DNA of 64,000 bases from an uncultured Desulfobulbus sp. (GTDB lineage: Bacteria; Desulfobacterota; Desulfobulbia; Desulfobulbales; Desulfobulbaceae): contig NZ_OY760916.1 of NCBI RefSeq assembly GCF_963664075.1, forward strand, positions 124,001 through 188,000, given 5' to 3'. Shown here in pieces: positions 56,201-63,651 of this stretch. Position numbers and translations under genes: made by a program. The notes beneath the pieces were generated by a model. That model saw only the letters and a program-made list of their open reading frames with translations, did not search any database and was not told the origin of the DNA. How positions within the stretch are numbered: position 1 is the first letter of the stretch; each line of letters begins with the position of its first letter.

Positions 56201-57494
56201 TGGTTCACCGGATCGGCCTCTGTTACTTTCGGTGCGTAGTGGTGCTGCCATCTCCATGCCCGGTGTGATGTCGACCATTCACAATGTCGGGGCCAATGTG
56301 GATTTGCTTGAGGAGTTTGTGGTCAATCATCCCGAGGCCAACTATTTTGCCTGGGATAATTTTAGGCGTTTCCAGCAATCCTGGGGCATGGCCAACGGCA
56401 TGGAGCGTGAGGATTTTCAGGAGTTGATGAATGCTCATAAGGAGCGGCATGACATTCTCTACAAACGCGATTTTACCCCTGAGCAGATGCGGGAGCTGGC
56501 GCTCAGTTATCGGCAGGCGGTGTTAAGCCGTGGGGTCGGTATCCCCGAGGATCCCTGGGAGCAGTTGGTGGGGGCGGTGGATATGGTTTTTGACTCCTGG
56601 CATACGCCCAAGGCAGAGGAATATCGCCATTTGATGGGTGTCTCCGATGACTGGGGTACGGCGGTTATTGTCCAGTCCATGATCTTTGGCAATGTGAGTC
56701 TGCAGGCTGGAAGCGGCGTTCTCTTTACCGCCCACCCTTACCGCAAGGTGCGGCGGGTGGCGCTCTGGGGCGATTATGCCATTGGCGATCAGGGGGAAGA
56801 TATTGTCTCCGGTCTGGTGACCAGCCATCCCATCTCAGTGGAGCAGGCCGAGCTTGATGGTCGTGATGAGAAGAAGAGTCTTGAGCTGCGTTTTCCCCAG
56901 ATTTACAAGCGCCTGCTGGAAATCAGCCGGGAGCTTGTCTATGATAAGGAATGGAATCCCCAGGAGATCGAATTCACCTTTGAAGGGCCTGAAGCGGATC
57001 AGCTTTATATGCTCCAGACCCGTGATATGATCACCATCAAGAAGAAGGAGCATCTCACCGTCTTTGTCGATTCGGATCATGCACATAAAGCAATTTTAGC
57101 CAAGGGCATTGGCGTTTCCGGTTCAGCCATGTCGGGCAAGGCGGTTTTCACCGAAGATAATATCAACATGCTGCGTCAGCGGGAGCCAGACACGCCTCTC
57201 ATTCTTATTCGCCGAGATACGGTGCCTGAGGATATACGCGAGATTTCGCTAGCCGATGGGTTGGTGACCTCGCGTGGAGGTCAGACCTCGCATGCCTCGG
57301 TCATGGCCACCCGTTTGGAAAAGACCTGTGTCGTTGGCTGTCGTGACATGCAGGTCAATGAGACCGAAGAGTATGCAGATATCAATGGGACTCGCATCAC
57401 CTTCGGTACCCCCATTGCCATTGATGGACGACATGGATTACTCATTGAAGGGAACTATCCGTTGCGCGAGGAAGTGCATATTCTGCCTCTCTAA
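53235..57494 (+). CDS. Large PPDK-related PEP/pyruvate-binding domain protein
   Basis: 1419 residues from the ATG at 53235, behind GAGGAG. Residues 1-~920 are helical and not recognised. From ~925 an ATP-grasp PPDK N-domain: KGFNLVLLTRDN, SVRSGAAISMPGVMSTIHNVG, DPWEQLVGAVDMVFDSW, DDWGTAVIVQSM and DQGEDIVSG. The C-terminal swivelling phosphohistidine domain has GGQTSHASVMA with His1353. No PEP/pyruvate TIM barrel is present, so it is not a normal PPDK. It may transfer phosphate via ATP to His and then to another target, as in rifampin phosphotransferase or glucan dikinase. The target is unknown. A 69-aa gene follows at once. Confidence 0.82.
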   Translation: MSNESCPLPLVSDALKANLRETAAPAVINPAYELLRDVVSRYQGILGKLDALLYEIGHPYRNWKLIIPELRAFVLKNCNHYRDHEQGPKAFSLFMSIFFDALKDSSRNDWLLQRILEAMLAYADKLILTMDSPTLFRFEGAFSEFFSRLAGLDEREPQVMLSMVQGHHPVRKMAQKVIALRRQQPDLSYDVQALSLLMRAILVRNYEYWLSEEDPLPWFEKKCGEYCQQWDGKSLLQGISHARIEECLQMLASIDFEADYQGALEKILTLPNHMDLVRLYKEIPAKMVVLESLDEQAAHFIENRKLLFLFRIMETKGLTLIHEETLREINRSLVQLIRKQSFEEIEQFFVTTFHLLKANVRRYPHTSLQCIQVIGNEVFKRGNSRLVEAFLWETVRFGFQYASVRGVDEDWQPIANPAHLTNIRVWLHLIAQEPKWCSTLFSALIINLHLSGTCVRDTDLFQRDITELLNHPIGPIYNLAKQFTKLMPVFFNEIGAEGELRDVSTELDEIHKRKDVLIHFLRKQSHVESSNLIVGFIEAIFTFWITLDKAYLRDYLPEEVLQQIQTNGPYVDDQHRLAGRIKQELRFNRMVQILDWPENERQEFLDRQTDLSEVERRRFSLLVRMYKLLHQKYNLSLPEIHLQLRHAIGNGFPELANLLEVLEEDDPIRCLEALFDELEHLQRVILSPEKFEPKEEIYYKRHIAVDIPSVYGRYSERKFDALGLTFRLESLANIYLEKLFATVNLNFITQATFIRILKCLRLFSRALQVDGISSRRLDTYISLLATSIGIRRFSYTQHLDIMRGLSEGVKDIIYAYYTNIHQNNLSIIVPQLGKDNLLIKYHSSWNEKNMPETVLRISEMFFRDLISTTFGLQHLDNFIGQVIATLEAQKDILDESTLDLLMTYNPKKAISSLHDENLRTHDLIHLGNKGFNLVLLTRDNMPVPPAFIITTEVFRCYRAIRKFDRARDEYMRRVRAAVTGLEQLTGRVFGSPDRPLLLSVRSGAAISMPGVMSTIHNVGANVDLLEEFVVNHPEANYFAWDNFRRFQQSWGMANGMEREDFQELMNAHKERHDILYKRDFTPEQMRELALSYRQAVLSRGVGIPEDPWEQLVGAVDMVFDSWHTPKAEEYRHLMGVSDDWGTAVIVQSMIFGNVSLQAGSGVLFTAHPYRKVRRVALWGDYAIGDQGEDIVSGLVTSHPISVEQAELDGRDEKKSLELRFPQIYKRLLEISRELVYDKEWNPQEIEFTFEGPEADQLYMLQTRDMITIKKKEHLTVFVDSDHAHKAILAKGIGVSGSAMSGKAVFTEDNINMLRQREPDTPLILIRRDTVPEDIREISLADGLVTSRGGQTSHASVMATRLEKTCVVGCRDMQVNETEEYADINGTRITFGTPIAIDGRHGLLIEGNYPLREEVHILPL

Positions 57495-57522
57495 AACCGG
57501 TCGGGCCCGTGAAGGGAAAAAA

Positions 57523-57732
57523 GTGGATTTCTCCCTGGAAGGTTTAGAGAAAATCTACCGTGATCTCCAGATCGTCAATACATCCCTTATTGAACGATTA
57601 CGAGGTGCCTGCACCGGTGATTTTTCCGCCAACGCTGTTATTCTGCTGGATATGTTTGCCCGCATCATGCCGTATGTGATTGAAGACAAACTCGAAGATA
57701 TTCGTCACCTTTTTCACCCCTACCTTGCCTGA
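57523..57732 (+). CDS. Small hypothetical protein downstream of the PPDK-like gene
   Basis: 69 residues. GTG at 57523 behind GAAGGG, 28 bases after the large gene, probably co-transcribed. Helical, charged, not recognised; ends in MPYVIEDKLEDIRHLFHPYLA. Its small size and location suggest a partner or regulator of the PPDK-like protein (inference). Confidence 0.55.
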   Translation: MDFSLEGLEKIYRDLQIVNTSLIERLRGACTGDFSANAVILLDMFARIMPYVIEDKLEDIRHLFHPYLA

Positions 57733-57922
57733 TTGAGGGGGAAATGCTTCCCCTTCTTGCCAAAAAAAAATTTTTATTTGTCCCCAATACGGCAAACGTA
57801 CTTACATTTTTTTAAGCGATGCCAGGTGAGTGGTTCGTCTGAACCAAGCGCTCAATTACTCTTTACTTCCCGTATCTGTCAGTCTCTGCTATCAGGTATG
57901 CATATTTCAATTACAGAAAATT

Positions 57923-60637
57923 ATGACTTCTCGTACTTCAGTTGATGGTCAGAAAATCCAAATATTTACTGTTGAGGATATGACCTGTCCCCATTGTCAG
58001 GGGCGGGTTGAGGAAGCTGCCCGCTCCGTTGACGGTGTGCAGGAAGCTACTGTTGACCTTGATGCGGGCACCTTGCGCGTCGCTGGTGGTAATCCTGGAA
58101 AAATTCTTCAGGCAGTGATTGATGCCGGTTATCCGGCCAGGCTCCAGGTGGAACCTGTTGAGTCTTGTCCTCTTGCGGAGACAACAGAGCAGCAGCACGC
58201 TGCCCCCCTTGAGGCAGGCCAAGAGTATGAGCTGCAGGTTGAAGATATGCACTGTGCCAGCTGTGTTGCCCGTGTGGAAAAGGCCATTCTCGGCGTTGAG
58301 GGCGTGGCATCGGCAGAGGTGAATCTCGTGGAGAAGCGCGCCGCTGTCCAAGGCGGTAATCCAGAAATGGTCGTCCGTGCGGTTACGGAGGCAGGCTATG
58401 ACGTAAACCTGCAGCAAGCCAAGACCCAAGAAGATTTTTATCTTCGATTTACCCCCTGGCCGGACGCCAAGGACCTGGAAGAGGTCCAGGAAATCCTTCT
58501 GAGCAGAGATGGGCAGGCCCAACTCGAGACCGAACCGCAACGACTGCTGGTACGCACCTCCAGTCTGCACCCTGCAGATGTGGTGATTCTGCTGACAGAT
58601 GCTGGATATCAGGTGACTGTGGAGGAAACCTATACCGATCCCGGTCTCACCCAGGCAGAAGAAACCCGGCGTGAAATTCGTCGTTCTTGGCAGCGGGCCG
58701 CAGTGGCGGCTGTTGTCGGATTTGGCCTCATGACTGCCCATATGGGAGGGCTCTTGCCGCATCTGCAGGAGAATCGTCTCCTCTGGGCTTTCCTGGCAAT
58801 CCTTTGCCTGGCAACGATGGTGTTCAGCGGACGGAATTATTTTATAGGAGCCTGGAAGCAGGCCCGTCATGGGGCTGCCAATATGGATACCCTGGTGGCC
58901 ATGGGCACGGGGGCGGCCTGGCTTTCTTCGGTGCTGGTGATTGCCAAACCTGACTTTATTCCCGGGGCAGCCGATCATCTTTACCTGGATGCCTCGGTGA
59001 TGATTCTTGCCTTTCTCCAATTGGGGCATGCCCTGGAGACCCGTGCCAAACGGACCACCAGCGAGGCGATCAGTGCTCTGGTTGGTTTGCGCGCCCGCAA
59101 CGCCCGTGTGGTCCGTGGCTCCTCCCGCGTGGATATTCCGGTTTCTCTTTTACAGCTTGGTGATCTGGTGCAGGTCAAACCAGGGGAAAAGGTGCCCATT
59201 GATGGGGAAATCGTTGAGGGGCAAACCAGTATTGACGAGTCCATGCTCACCGGAGAGCCCATCGCCGTCAGCCGCCGGGTAGGAGACGCCGTCACCGGGG
59301 GCACCATGAACCGTTCCGGTGCCTTTGTACTTGCTGTTACAAGGCTCGGCGAGGACACCACCCTGGCGCGTATCATTGCCATGGTGAAGAAGGCCCAGAT
59401 GAGTAAACCTCCCATCGGCCGCTTGGTGGATAAAATCGCAGGGGTCTTTGTGCCAATTGTTATCGGGATCAGTTGCCTTACCTTTGTAGGTTGGTGGATG
59501 TTTGCGACGACTCTTCCCCTGGCCCATGGGCTCACCGCTGCCATTGCGGTGTTGGTCATTGCCTGCCCCTGCGCGCTGGGCCTGGCGACTCCCATCGCTA
59601 TTATGGTGGGGACGAGCCGAGCCGCCCAGTGCAATGTCCTGATTCGCAATTCGGAAGGCTTGCAGACTGCCTCAAGATTGACCCATGTGGTGGTCGATAA
59701 GACCGGAACCCTCACCGAGGGAAAACCTGCGGTTACCCAGATTGTTCCGGTTGCTGGCGTCAATGAACGGCAAATCCTGGCCTGGGCGGCCAGTTTAGAG
59801 AGTGGTTCTGAGCATCCGCTGGCCGAGGCGGTGTTGCAGGCCTGGAACCGAGAAGAGGGAGAGCTGGATGCAGTTGATAACTTTACCGCTGTTCCCGGTC
59901 GGGGTGTTGCGGCGGATATTGGTGGCCAACGCTTCTTTTTAGGGAACCATCACTTTATGCAGGAGCAGGGGCTTGCTCTGCCCAGGGAGCTTACCCAGAA
60001 GGCTGAGCTGGAAGCGGATAAGGGCGGAACCCCTGTCTGGCTTGCCCGCACCGGCGAGGTCCTGGGGCTGCTGATTCTGCGCGACCCGCTCCGTGCCGAC
60101 TCGGTCCAGGCGATTGCTGCCCTGAAAAGACAAAAGATACATGTTGTCATGTGTAGCGGTGATAACGCGGCAACAGCCAATGCAGTGGCCCGTGAAGTGG
60201 GCATTACCGAGGTTCATAGCGAGATTCTTCCCGAGGAAAAACTCTCGGTTATTCAGGCGTTGCAGGCTAAAGGGCATCGTGTGGGCATGGTAGGTGATGG
60301 CGTCAACGATGCTCCAGCGCTTGCCCAGGCAGATACGGGTTTTGCCTTGGGTAGTGGCACCGATGTGGCCATTGAGAATGCGGATATCACCCTGACCGGT
60401 GATTCGCTCATGCTGGTGAGCGATGCCATCGCCATCTCAACGGCAACGCTTGGTAATATTCGGCAAAATCTGTTTGGTGCCTTCATTTACAACGTAATTG
60501 GTATTCCCTTGGCTGCGGGATTGTTGTATCCTTTCACCGGCTGGCAACTGGAACCCATGTTTGCCAGTGCAGCCATGGCACTCTCCTCGGTTACTGTGGT
60601 GACCAACGCCAACAGACTGCGTTTTTTCCGTCCTTAA
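57923..60637 (+). CDS. copA: Copper-exporting P1B-type ATPase
   Basis: 904 residues from the ATG at 57923; the frame continues upstream to 57830, but that part is not conserved-looking. Two heavy-metal-binding domains with VEDMTCPHC and VEDMHCASC, then a third HMA-like segment (~175-240) with no Cys. Eight TM helices follow, with CPC at 548-550, phosphorylated Asp592 in DKTGT, TGEPIAVS, EHPLAEAV and GDGVNDAPAL. The CPC and the NxY..N and MxxSS-like TM residues (YNVIGIPLAAG, MALSSVTVVTNANRL) fit Cu+ export. No CueR or CopZ nearby. Confidence 0.92.
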   Translation: MTSRTSVDGQKIQIFTVEDMTCPHCQGRVEEAARSVDGVQEATVDLDAGTLRVAGGNPGKILQAVIDAGYPARLQVEPVESCPLAETTEQQHAAPLEAGQEYELQVEDMHCASCVARVEKAILGVEGVASAEVNLVEKRAAVQGGNPEMVVRAVTEAGYDVNLQQAKTQEDFYLRFTPWPDAKDLEEVQEILLSRDGQAQLETEPQRLLVRTSSLHPADVVILLTDAGYQVTVEETYTDPGLTQAEETRREIRRSWQRAAVAAVVGFGLMTAHMGGLLPHLQENRLLWAFLAILCLATMVFSGRNYFIGAWKQARHGAANMDTLVAMGTGAAWLSSVLVIAKPDFIPGAADHLYLDASVMILAFLQLGHALETRAKRTTSEAISALVGLRARNARVVRGSSRVDIPVSLLQLGDLVQVKPGEKVPIDGEIVEGQTSIDESMLTGEPIAVSRRVGDAVTGGTMNRSGAFVLAVTRLGEDTTLARIIAMVKKAQMSKPPIGRLVDKIAGVFVPIVIGISCLTFVGWWMFATTLPLAHGLTAAIAVLVIACPCALGLATPIAIMVGTSRAAQCNVLIRNSEGLQTASRLTHVVVDKTGTLTEGKPAVTQIVPVAGVNERQILAWAASLESGSEHPLAEAVLQAWNREEGELDAVDNFTAVPGRGVAADIGGQRFFLGNHHFMQEQGLALPRELTQKAELEADKGGTPVWLARTGEVLGLLILRDPLRADSVQAIAALKRQKIHVVMCSGDNAATANAVAREVGITEVHSEILPEEKLSVIQALQAKGHRVGMVGDGVNDAPALAQADTGFALGSGTDVAIENADITLTGDSLMLVSDAIAISTATLGNIRQNLFGAFIYNVIGIPLAAGLLYPFTGWQLEPMFASAAMALSSVTVVTNANRLRFFRP

Positions 60638-60659
60638 ACAGGGAACTTGAACAGCCCCC

Positions 60660-60675
60660 TGAATCCGTGACGGCG
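60660..60675 (+). repeat. Dispersed 16-bp intergenic motif, copy 3
   Basis: TGAATCCGTGACGGCG, one base different from the copies at 2072 and 4928. It follows copA. Confidence 0.55.
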
Positions 60676-60912
60676 GATGATTTTGTAAAGGTTTATCCCG
60701 GGATTCTCATGATTTGTGGGGATTCCGGTTTAGGTGCATAGGCCTATAATGTAGGGGAACTCCCCTCCAAGAAAATATCTTGGACTCTTTCATCTCGCCG
60801 TGCTGCTTTTCTTCTCGAAAGCGACGTTCCTGATTCGTACAGACATTATAGAAGTGATGCGAATTGTCCCGTACCCTCCCAGAAACGGTCTTTTTGCCCA
60901 ATTTCGGTGTTA

Positions 60913-60970
60913 TGTGTAAAATTTTATCCTCGGAATATTAGCTATATGCCTGCGGATAAAATTTCACACA
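60913..60970. repeat. Palindromic intergenic repeat, copy 2
   Basis: Arms TGTGTAAAATTTTATCC (60913-60929) and 60954-60970 pair with a single mismatch. The centre (60930-60953) repeats that of 50899-50921 with only one base change. The sequence after it (TGCCGTGAACTTGAAC) also resembles that after copy 1. Confidence 0.7.
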
Positions 60971-61040
60971 TGCCGTGAACTTGAACAAAAAACCTCATTT
61001 CTGGAAGGCACGTGATTGATTTCTTTCGGACTGATTTCTC

Positions 61041-61736
61041 ATGTTTCTTCATCACTTGAGTGCCCAGGTAATGGGCCTGTATGCGGAGCTGGACGCGCAA
61101 GTCGCCCTGTTCCGTTCTGTTTCCGGTCTCCAGTGCCCCGCAGGTTGTGGGACCTGCTGCCAGTCTTCCAAGGTGGAGGCAACGGTGCTTGAACTGATCC
61201 CCCTGGCAATCCGTCTTATGGGGAGCGATACCTGTGATCAGTTGCTTGGGTACCTCTCTCAAACGGAAAATCGAAGCGGCACCTGTCTGCTCTGCGATCC
61301 TAAAGGGGACAAGGGGCATTGCAGTGTCTATGAGCATCGGGGGATTGTCTGCCGACTCTTTGGCTTTGCAGGCAATCGTGACCGGCAGCAGCTCCCCCAA
61401 CTGGCTGCGTGCAGGGTGATGCGGGCGGAGGAACCGGCTCTTTTCCCACGTGCTGCGGCCTTACTGGAGTTGGAGCCCGGTCTGCTGCCCCTGTTCAGTG
61501 AATGGGGCATGCGGCTGACGGCCATTGATCCCGCACTTGGAACCCGGCGTCTCCCAATCAACGAGGCCCTCTATGAGGCGCTTGTCAAGGTCGAGTCCAT
61601 GCGCCTTTATATGGGGACAGTCAATCTGGAGACAGAGACGTCTGAGGAGACCGGGTTACTTGAAGATGGTCTCGAGTCCCATGGCCCTTTTCCTGGCGAA
61701 TTTGGGGATGAGACCGGGACGGGAGGCGTGCAGTAA
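61041..61736 (+). CDS. YkgJ-family cysteine cluster protein
   Basis: 231 residues with the CxxxCxxCC zinc/iron-chelating motif (CPAGCGTCC) and the second cluster CLLCDPKGDKGHCSVYEHRGIVCRLFG, signatures of the YkgJ family. Some members bind Fe-S clusters, and the biological role is mostly unknown. The last 27 codons overlap the end of the convergent gene at 61656. Confidence 0.8.
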   Translation: MFLHHLSAQVMGLYAELDAQVALFRSVSGLQCPAGCGTCCQSSKVEATVLELIPLAIRLMGSDTCDQLLGYLSQTENRSGTCLLCDPKGDKGHCSVYEHRGIVCRLFGFAGNRDRQQLPQLAACRVMRAEEPALFPRAAALLELEPGLLPLFSEWGMRLTAIDPALGTRRLPINEALYEALVKVESMRLYMGTVNLETETSEETGLLEDGLESHGPFPGEFGDETGTGGVQ

Positions 61737-63377
61737 GCGGTAGCCCATGGCAAGCAGATGCAGAACCAGCAGGTGGTCAAGGAGCCGGTAACCCGGTTGC
61801 CGGCGCAGCAGAAGGTTGAGAAACCAGCCCAGGTAGCGTCTGCGGAGGCGTAATGACTTAAAGCTGAGCTTCACCTTGTAGCGGGAGCGGGTGCCGGAAG
61901 GGTACAGCTTTTTGTAGCGCTTTTTTGCTTTTTTCAGCCGAACTCTGATTTCATCGGAGTAAGGGAGAAAGTAATATTCCCGAGCCAGTGCCAGCAGGGT
62001 GAAGGTGTCTTTCATGTAGTCGATATCGGCAACCGGCAGGCCTGCCTTCAGGGCCAGCTCCCGCATGCGATCAATTTTGAGCAGAGCCGCCTGCCCCTGC
62101 ATGATGCAGGCCCTGCCATCGCTGACAAAGTGACGCATGAGCTTGCGCATGGAGTGGTTGATAAAGATGGTGTTCCAGTAGACCGAGAGCAGAGGAGGGA
62201 TACGCACTCGCCGAAAATAAAATTGCTTCGCGGCGTATTCTGGAATGTAGAGTAGCTCTTTCACCACCTCTTCAGAGAGCTGGAGCAGCTCCCAGAGTTC
62301 GTCCTGCTGTTCGATGCCCTGCTGGCTGCAGTAGCGTGCGACAGCCTCCCTGGAGCTGCAGCCGGTACTAAAGATCTGGGCACTGACAAAGGTATTGATC
62401 TCAATCCACAGGGCCTCCGATTCCAGATAGGCCAGTCGGCGAAAAGGGACCCATCCTCCGGTCTGGCACCAGACCGAGATCCCAACCAGGTTGTCTGCCT
62501 GCTGCAAAGCCCCTGCATAGGCCTCGTAATCCCCCCCAATAAACGAAGGATATTCTCCACACCCCTCATATTCGCGACGTGCCTGGAGTTCGACCATCTT
62601 CTGTACCCCGGTGGTGAAGAAATGATCGTTGAGTGGCAGGTAGCGAAAGAAATCTGAATCCCCGTATTTCATCGAGAGGATAAAGGCTGAACTGTTGATT
62701 CCCTCCAGGCTTTTGGCCAGAGTCTCGGGGTGCCAGATGCAGTCGCCCACCGGATAGGCGCCGACCGTCCAGGTGCGAAGGATGAGATGGCGATTTTCGC
62801 GTTCAAAGAGGGGCAAAAGCGTCTCGAGAAGACGGTTGAGCTGTAAGGGGGTGCGGATATGCAGCTCACTGCGGAATTGATCTTTGACGTCGCGACCATC
62901 ACTTTCCCCAATGCGCAGGATAACTCCAGCCACCTCAGGGAAATCCCTTAAAAATTGCAGCAGCAGTTCCACCAGAAAGGTGTTGATCCTTCGCTCTTCC
63001 CCTGCGAGTTTCCCCCGGAGCCTGGGAGTGAGGGTGAGCACATCCATGGTCAGATAAATGGACAGCCCCGCCTTGTGGAGTACTGCAAACAGACGGCGGA
63101 ACTCTTCCCGAAAGATCCCAATCCGCTCTCGAATCTCAGGTTCATACCAGGGGTGATCGGCCAGGTGAGCTACGTCATCCAGGCTGACGGCGTTGTAGCC
63201 TGCCCCCTGCACACGCTGAGCAAAGAGGTGCAGGTCGTCTGCGATCTGAGAAAATCGTTGCTGCCTGGCAATCGGCTCAAGCGGCAGCGCTGTAAAGGGA
63301 ATTTTTGACCAGTTTTTCCGGCCTTGAGGAAGGCCACGGAAAAAAGGACCAATAGCGTCAATGAGCAACAGGTTCAT
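61656..63377 (-). CDS. TIM-barrel glycoside-hydrolase-like protein, uncharacterised
   Basis: 573 residues without a signal peptide. The segments GVILRIGESDGRDV, HLILRTWTVGAYPVGD, ILSMKYGDSDFFRY, GDYEAYAGAL and VGISVWCQTGGW resemble the (beta/alpha)8 strand ends of GH67-like and related glycosidases, with Glu and Asp at expected catalytic places. The C-terminal part is helical and basic. The specific family and substrate are not known; the call could be wrong. It overlaps the YkgJ gene tail-to-tail by 81 bases. Confidence 0.45.
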   Translation of the reverse strand: MNLLLIDAIGPFFRGLPQGRKNWSKIPFTALPLEPIARQQRFSQIADDLHLFAQRVQGAGYNAVSLDDVAHLADHPWYEPEIRERIGIFREEFRRLFAVLHKAGLSIYLTMDVLTLTPRLRGKLAGEERRINTFLVELLLQFLRDFPEVAGVILRIGESDGRDVKDQFRSELHIRTPLQLNRLLETLLPLFERENRHLILRTWTVGAYPVGDCIWHPETLAKSLEGINSSAFILSMKYGDSDFFRYLPLNDHFFTTGVQKMVELQARREYEGCGEYPSFIGGDYEAYAGALQQADNLVGISVWCQTGGWVPFRRLAYLESEALWIEINTFVSAQIFSTGCSSREAVARYCSQQGIEQQDELWELLQLSEEVVKELLYIPEYAAKQFYFRRVRIPPLLSVYWNTIFINHSMRKLMRHFVSDGRACIMQGQAALLKIDRMRELALKAGLPVADIDYMKDTFTLLALAREYYFLPYSDEIRVRLKKAKKRYKKLYPSGTRSRYKVKLSFKSLRLRRRYLGWFLNLLLRRQPGYRLLDHLLVLHLLAMGYRLLHASRPGLIPKFARKRAMGLETIFK

Positions 63378-63534
63378 AGCAATGAGGAGGCTCTCCTTGG
63401 TGATAGCAAAAAGAAAAGGGGCGAGAGTTTATTGCCTGGGGGCGGGGCGAAATTTATCCCCGGGAACAGGGGGATTGAAAACAGGGGCTGCGTACTGCCG
63501 CGTCCATGCAGGTGTAACAGAAGCTTGAAGTATA

Positions 63535-63549
63535 TGATAAATATTATCA
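63535..63549. promoter_or_regulatory. Candidate Fur box between divergent genes
   Basis: TGATAAATATTATCA matches the 7-1-7 Fur consensus TGATAATnATTATCA at 13 of 14 defined positions. It lies 103 bases before the membrane protein gene at 63652 and 158 bases before the divergent gene at 63377. Iron control of either gene is inferred. Confidence 0.45.
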
Positions 63550-63651
63550 TTTAATTTTAGTTTCCACTTGCATTAACGTCCTGTTCGCAGTAAAAGCGGC
63601 CTGTATCAGATACGTTGTCGCTACATTAATTTTTTCCACAGCAGTCCCGTT

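Larger units (their letters stand above)
60638..61040. other. Intergenic region with a 16-bp motif and a palindromic repeat
   Basis: About 400 bases before the YkgJ gene. It holds the motif at 60660-60675 and the palindromic repeat at 60913-60970. No gene seen. Confidence 0.5.

Noticed and set aside
57737..57790. Hairpin (GGGGGAA..TTCCCC) considered as a terminator after the 69-aa gene
   Set aside because: The T-rich run does not follow the stem directly.
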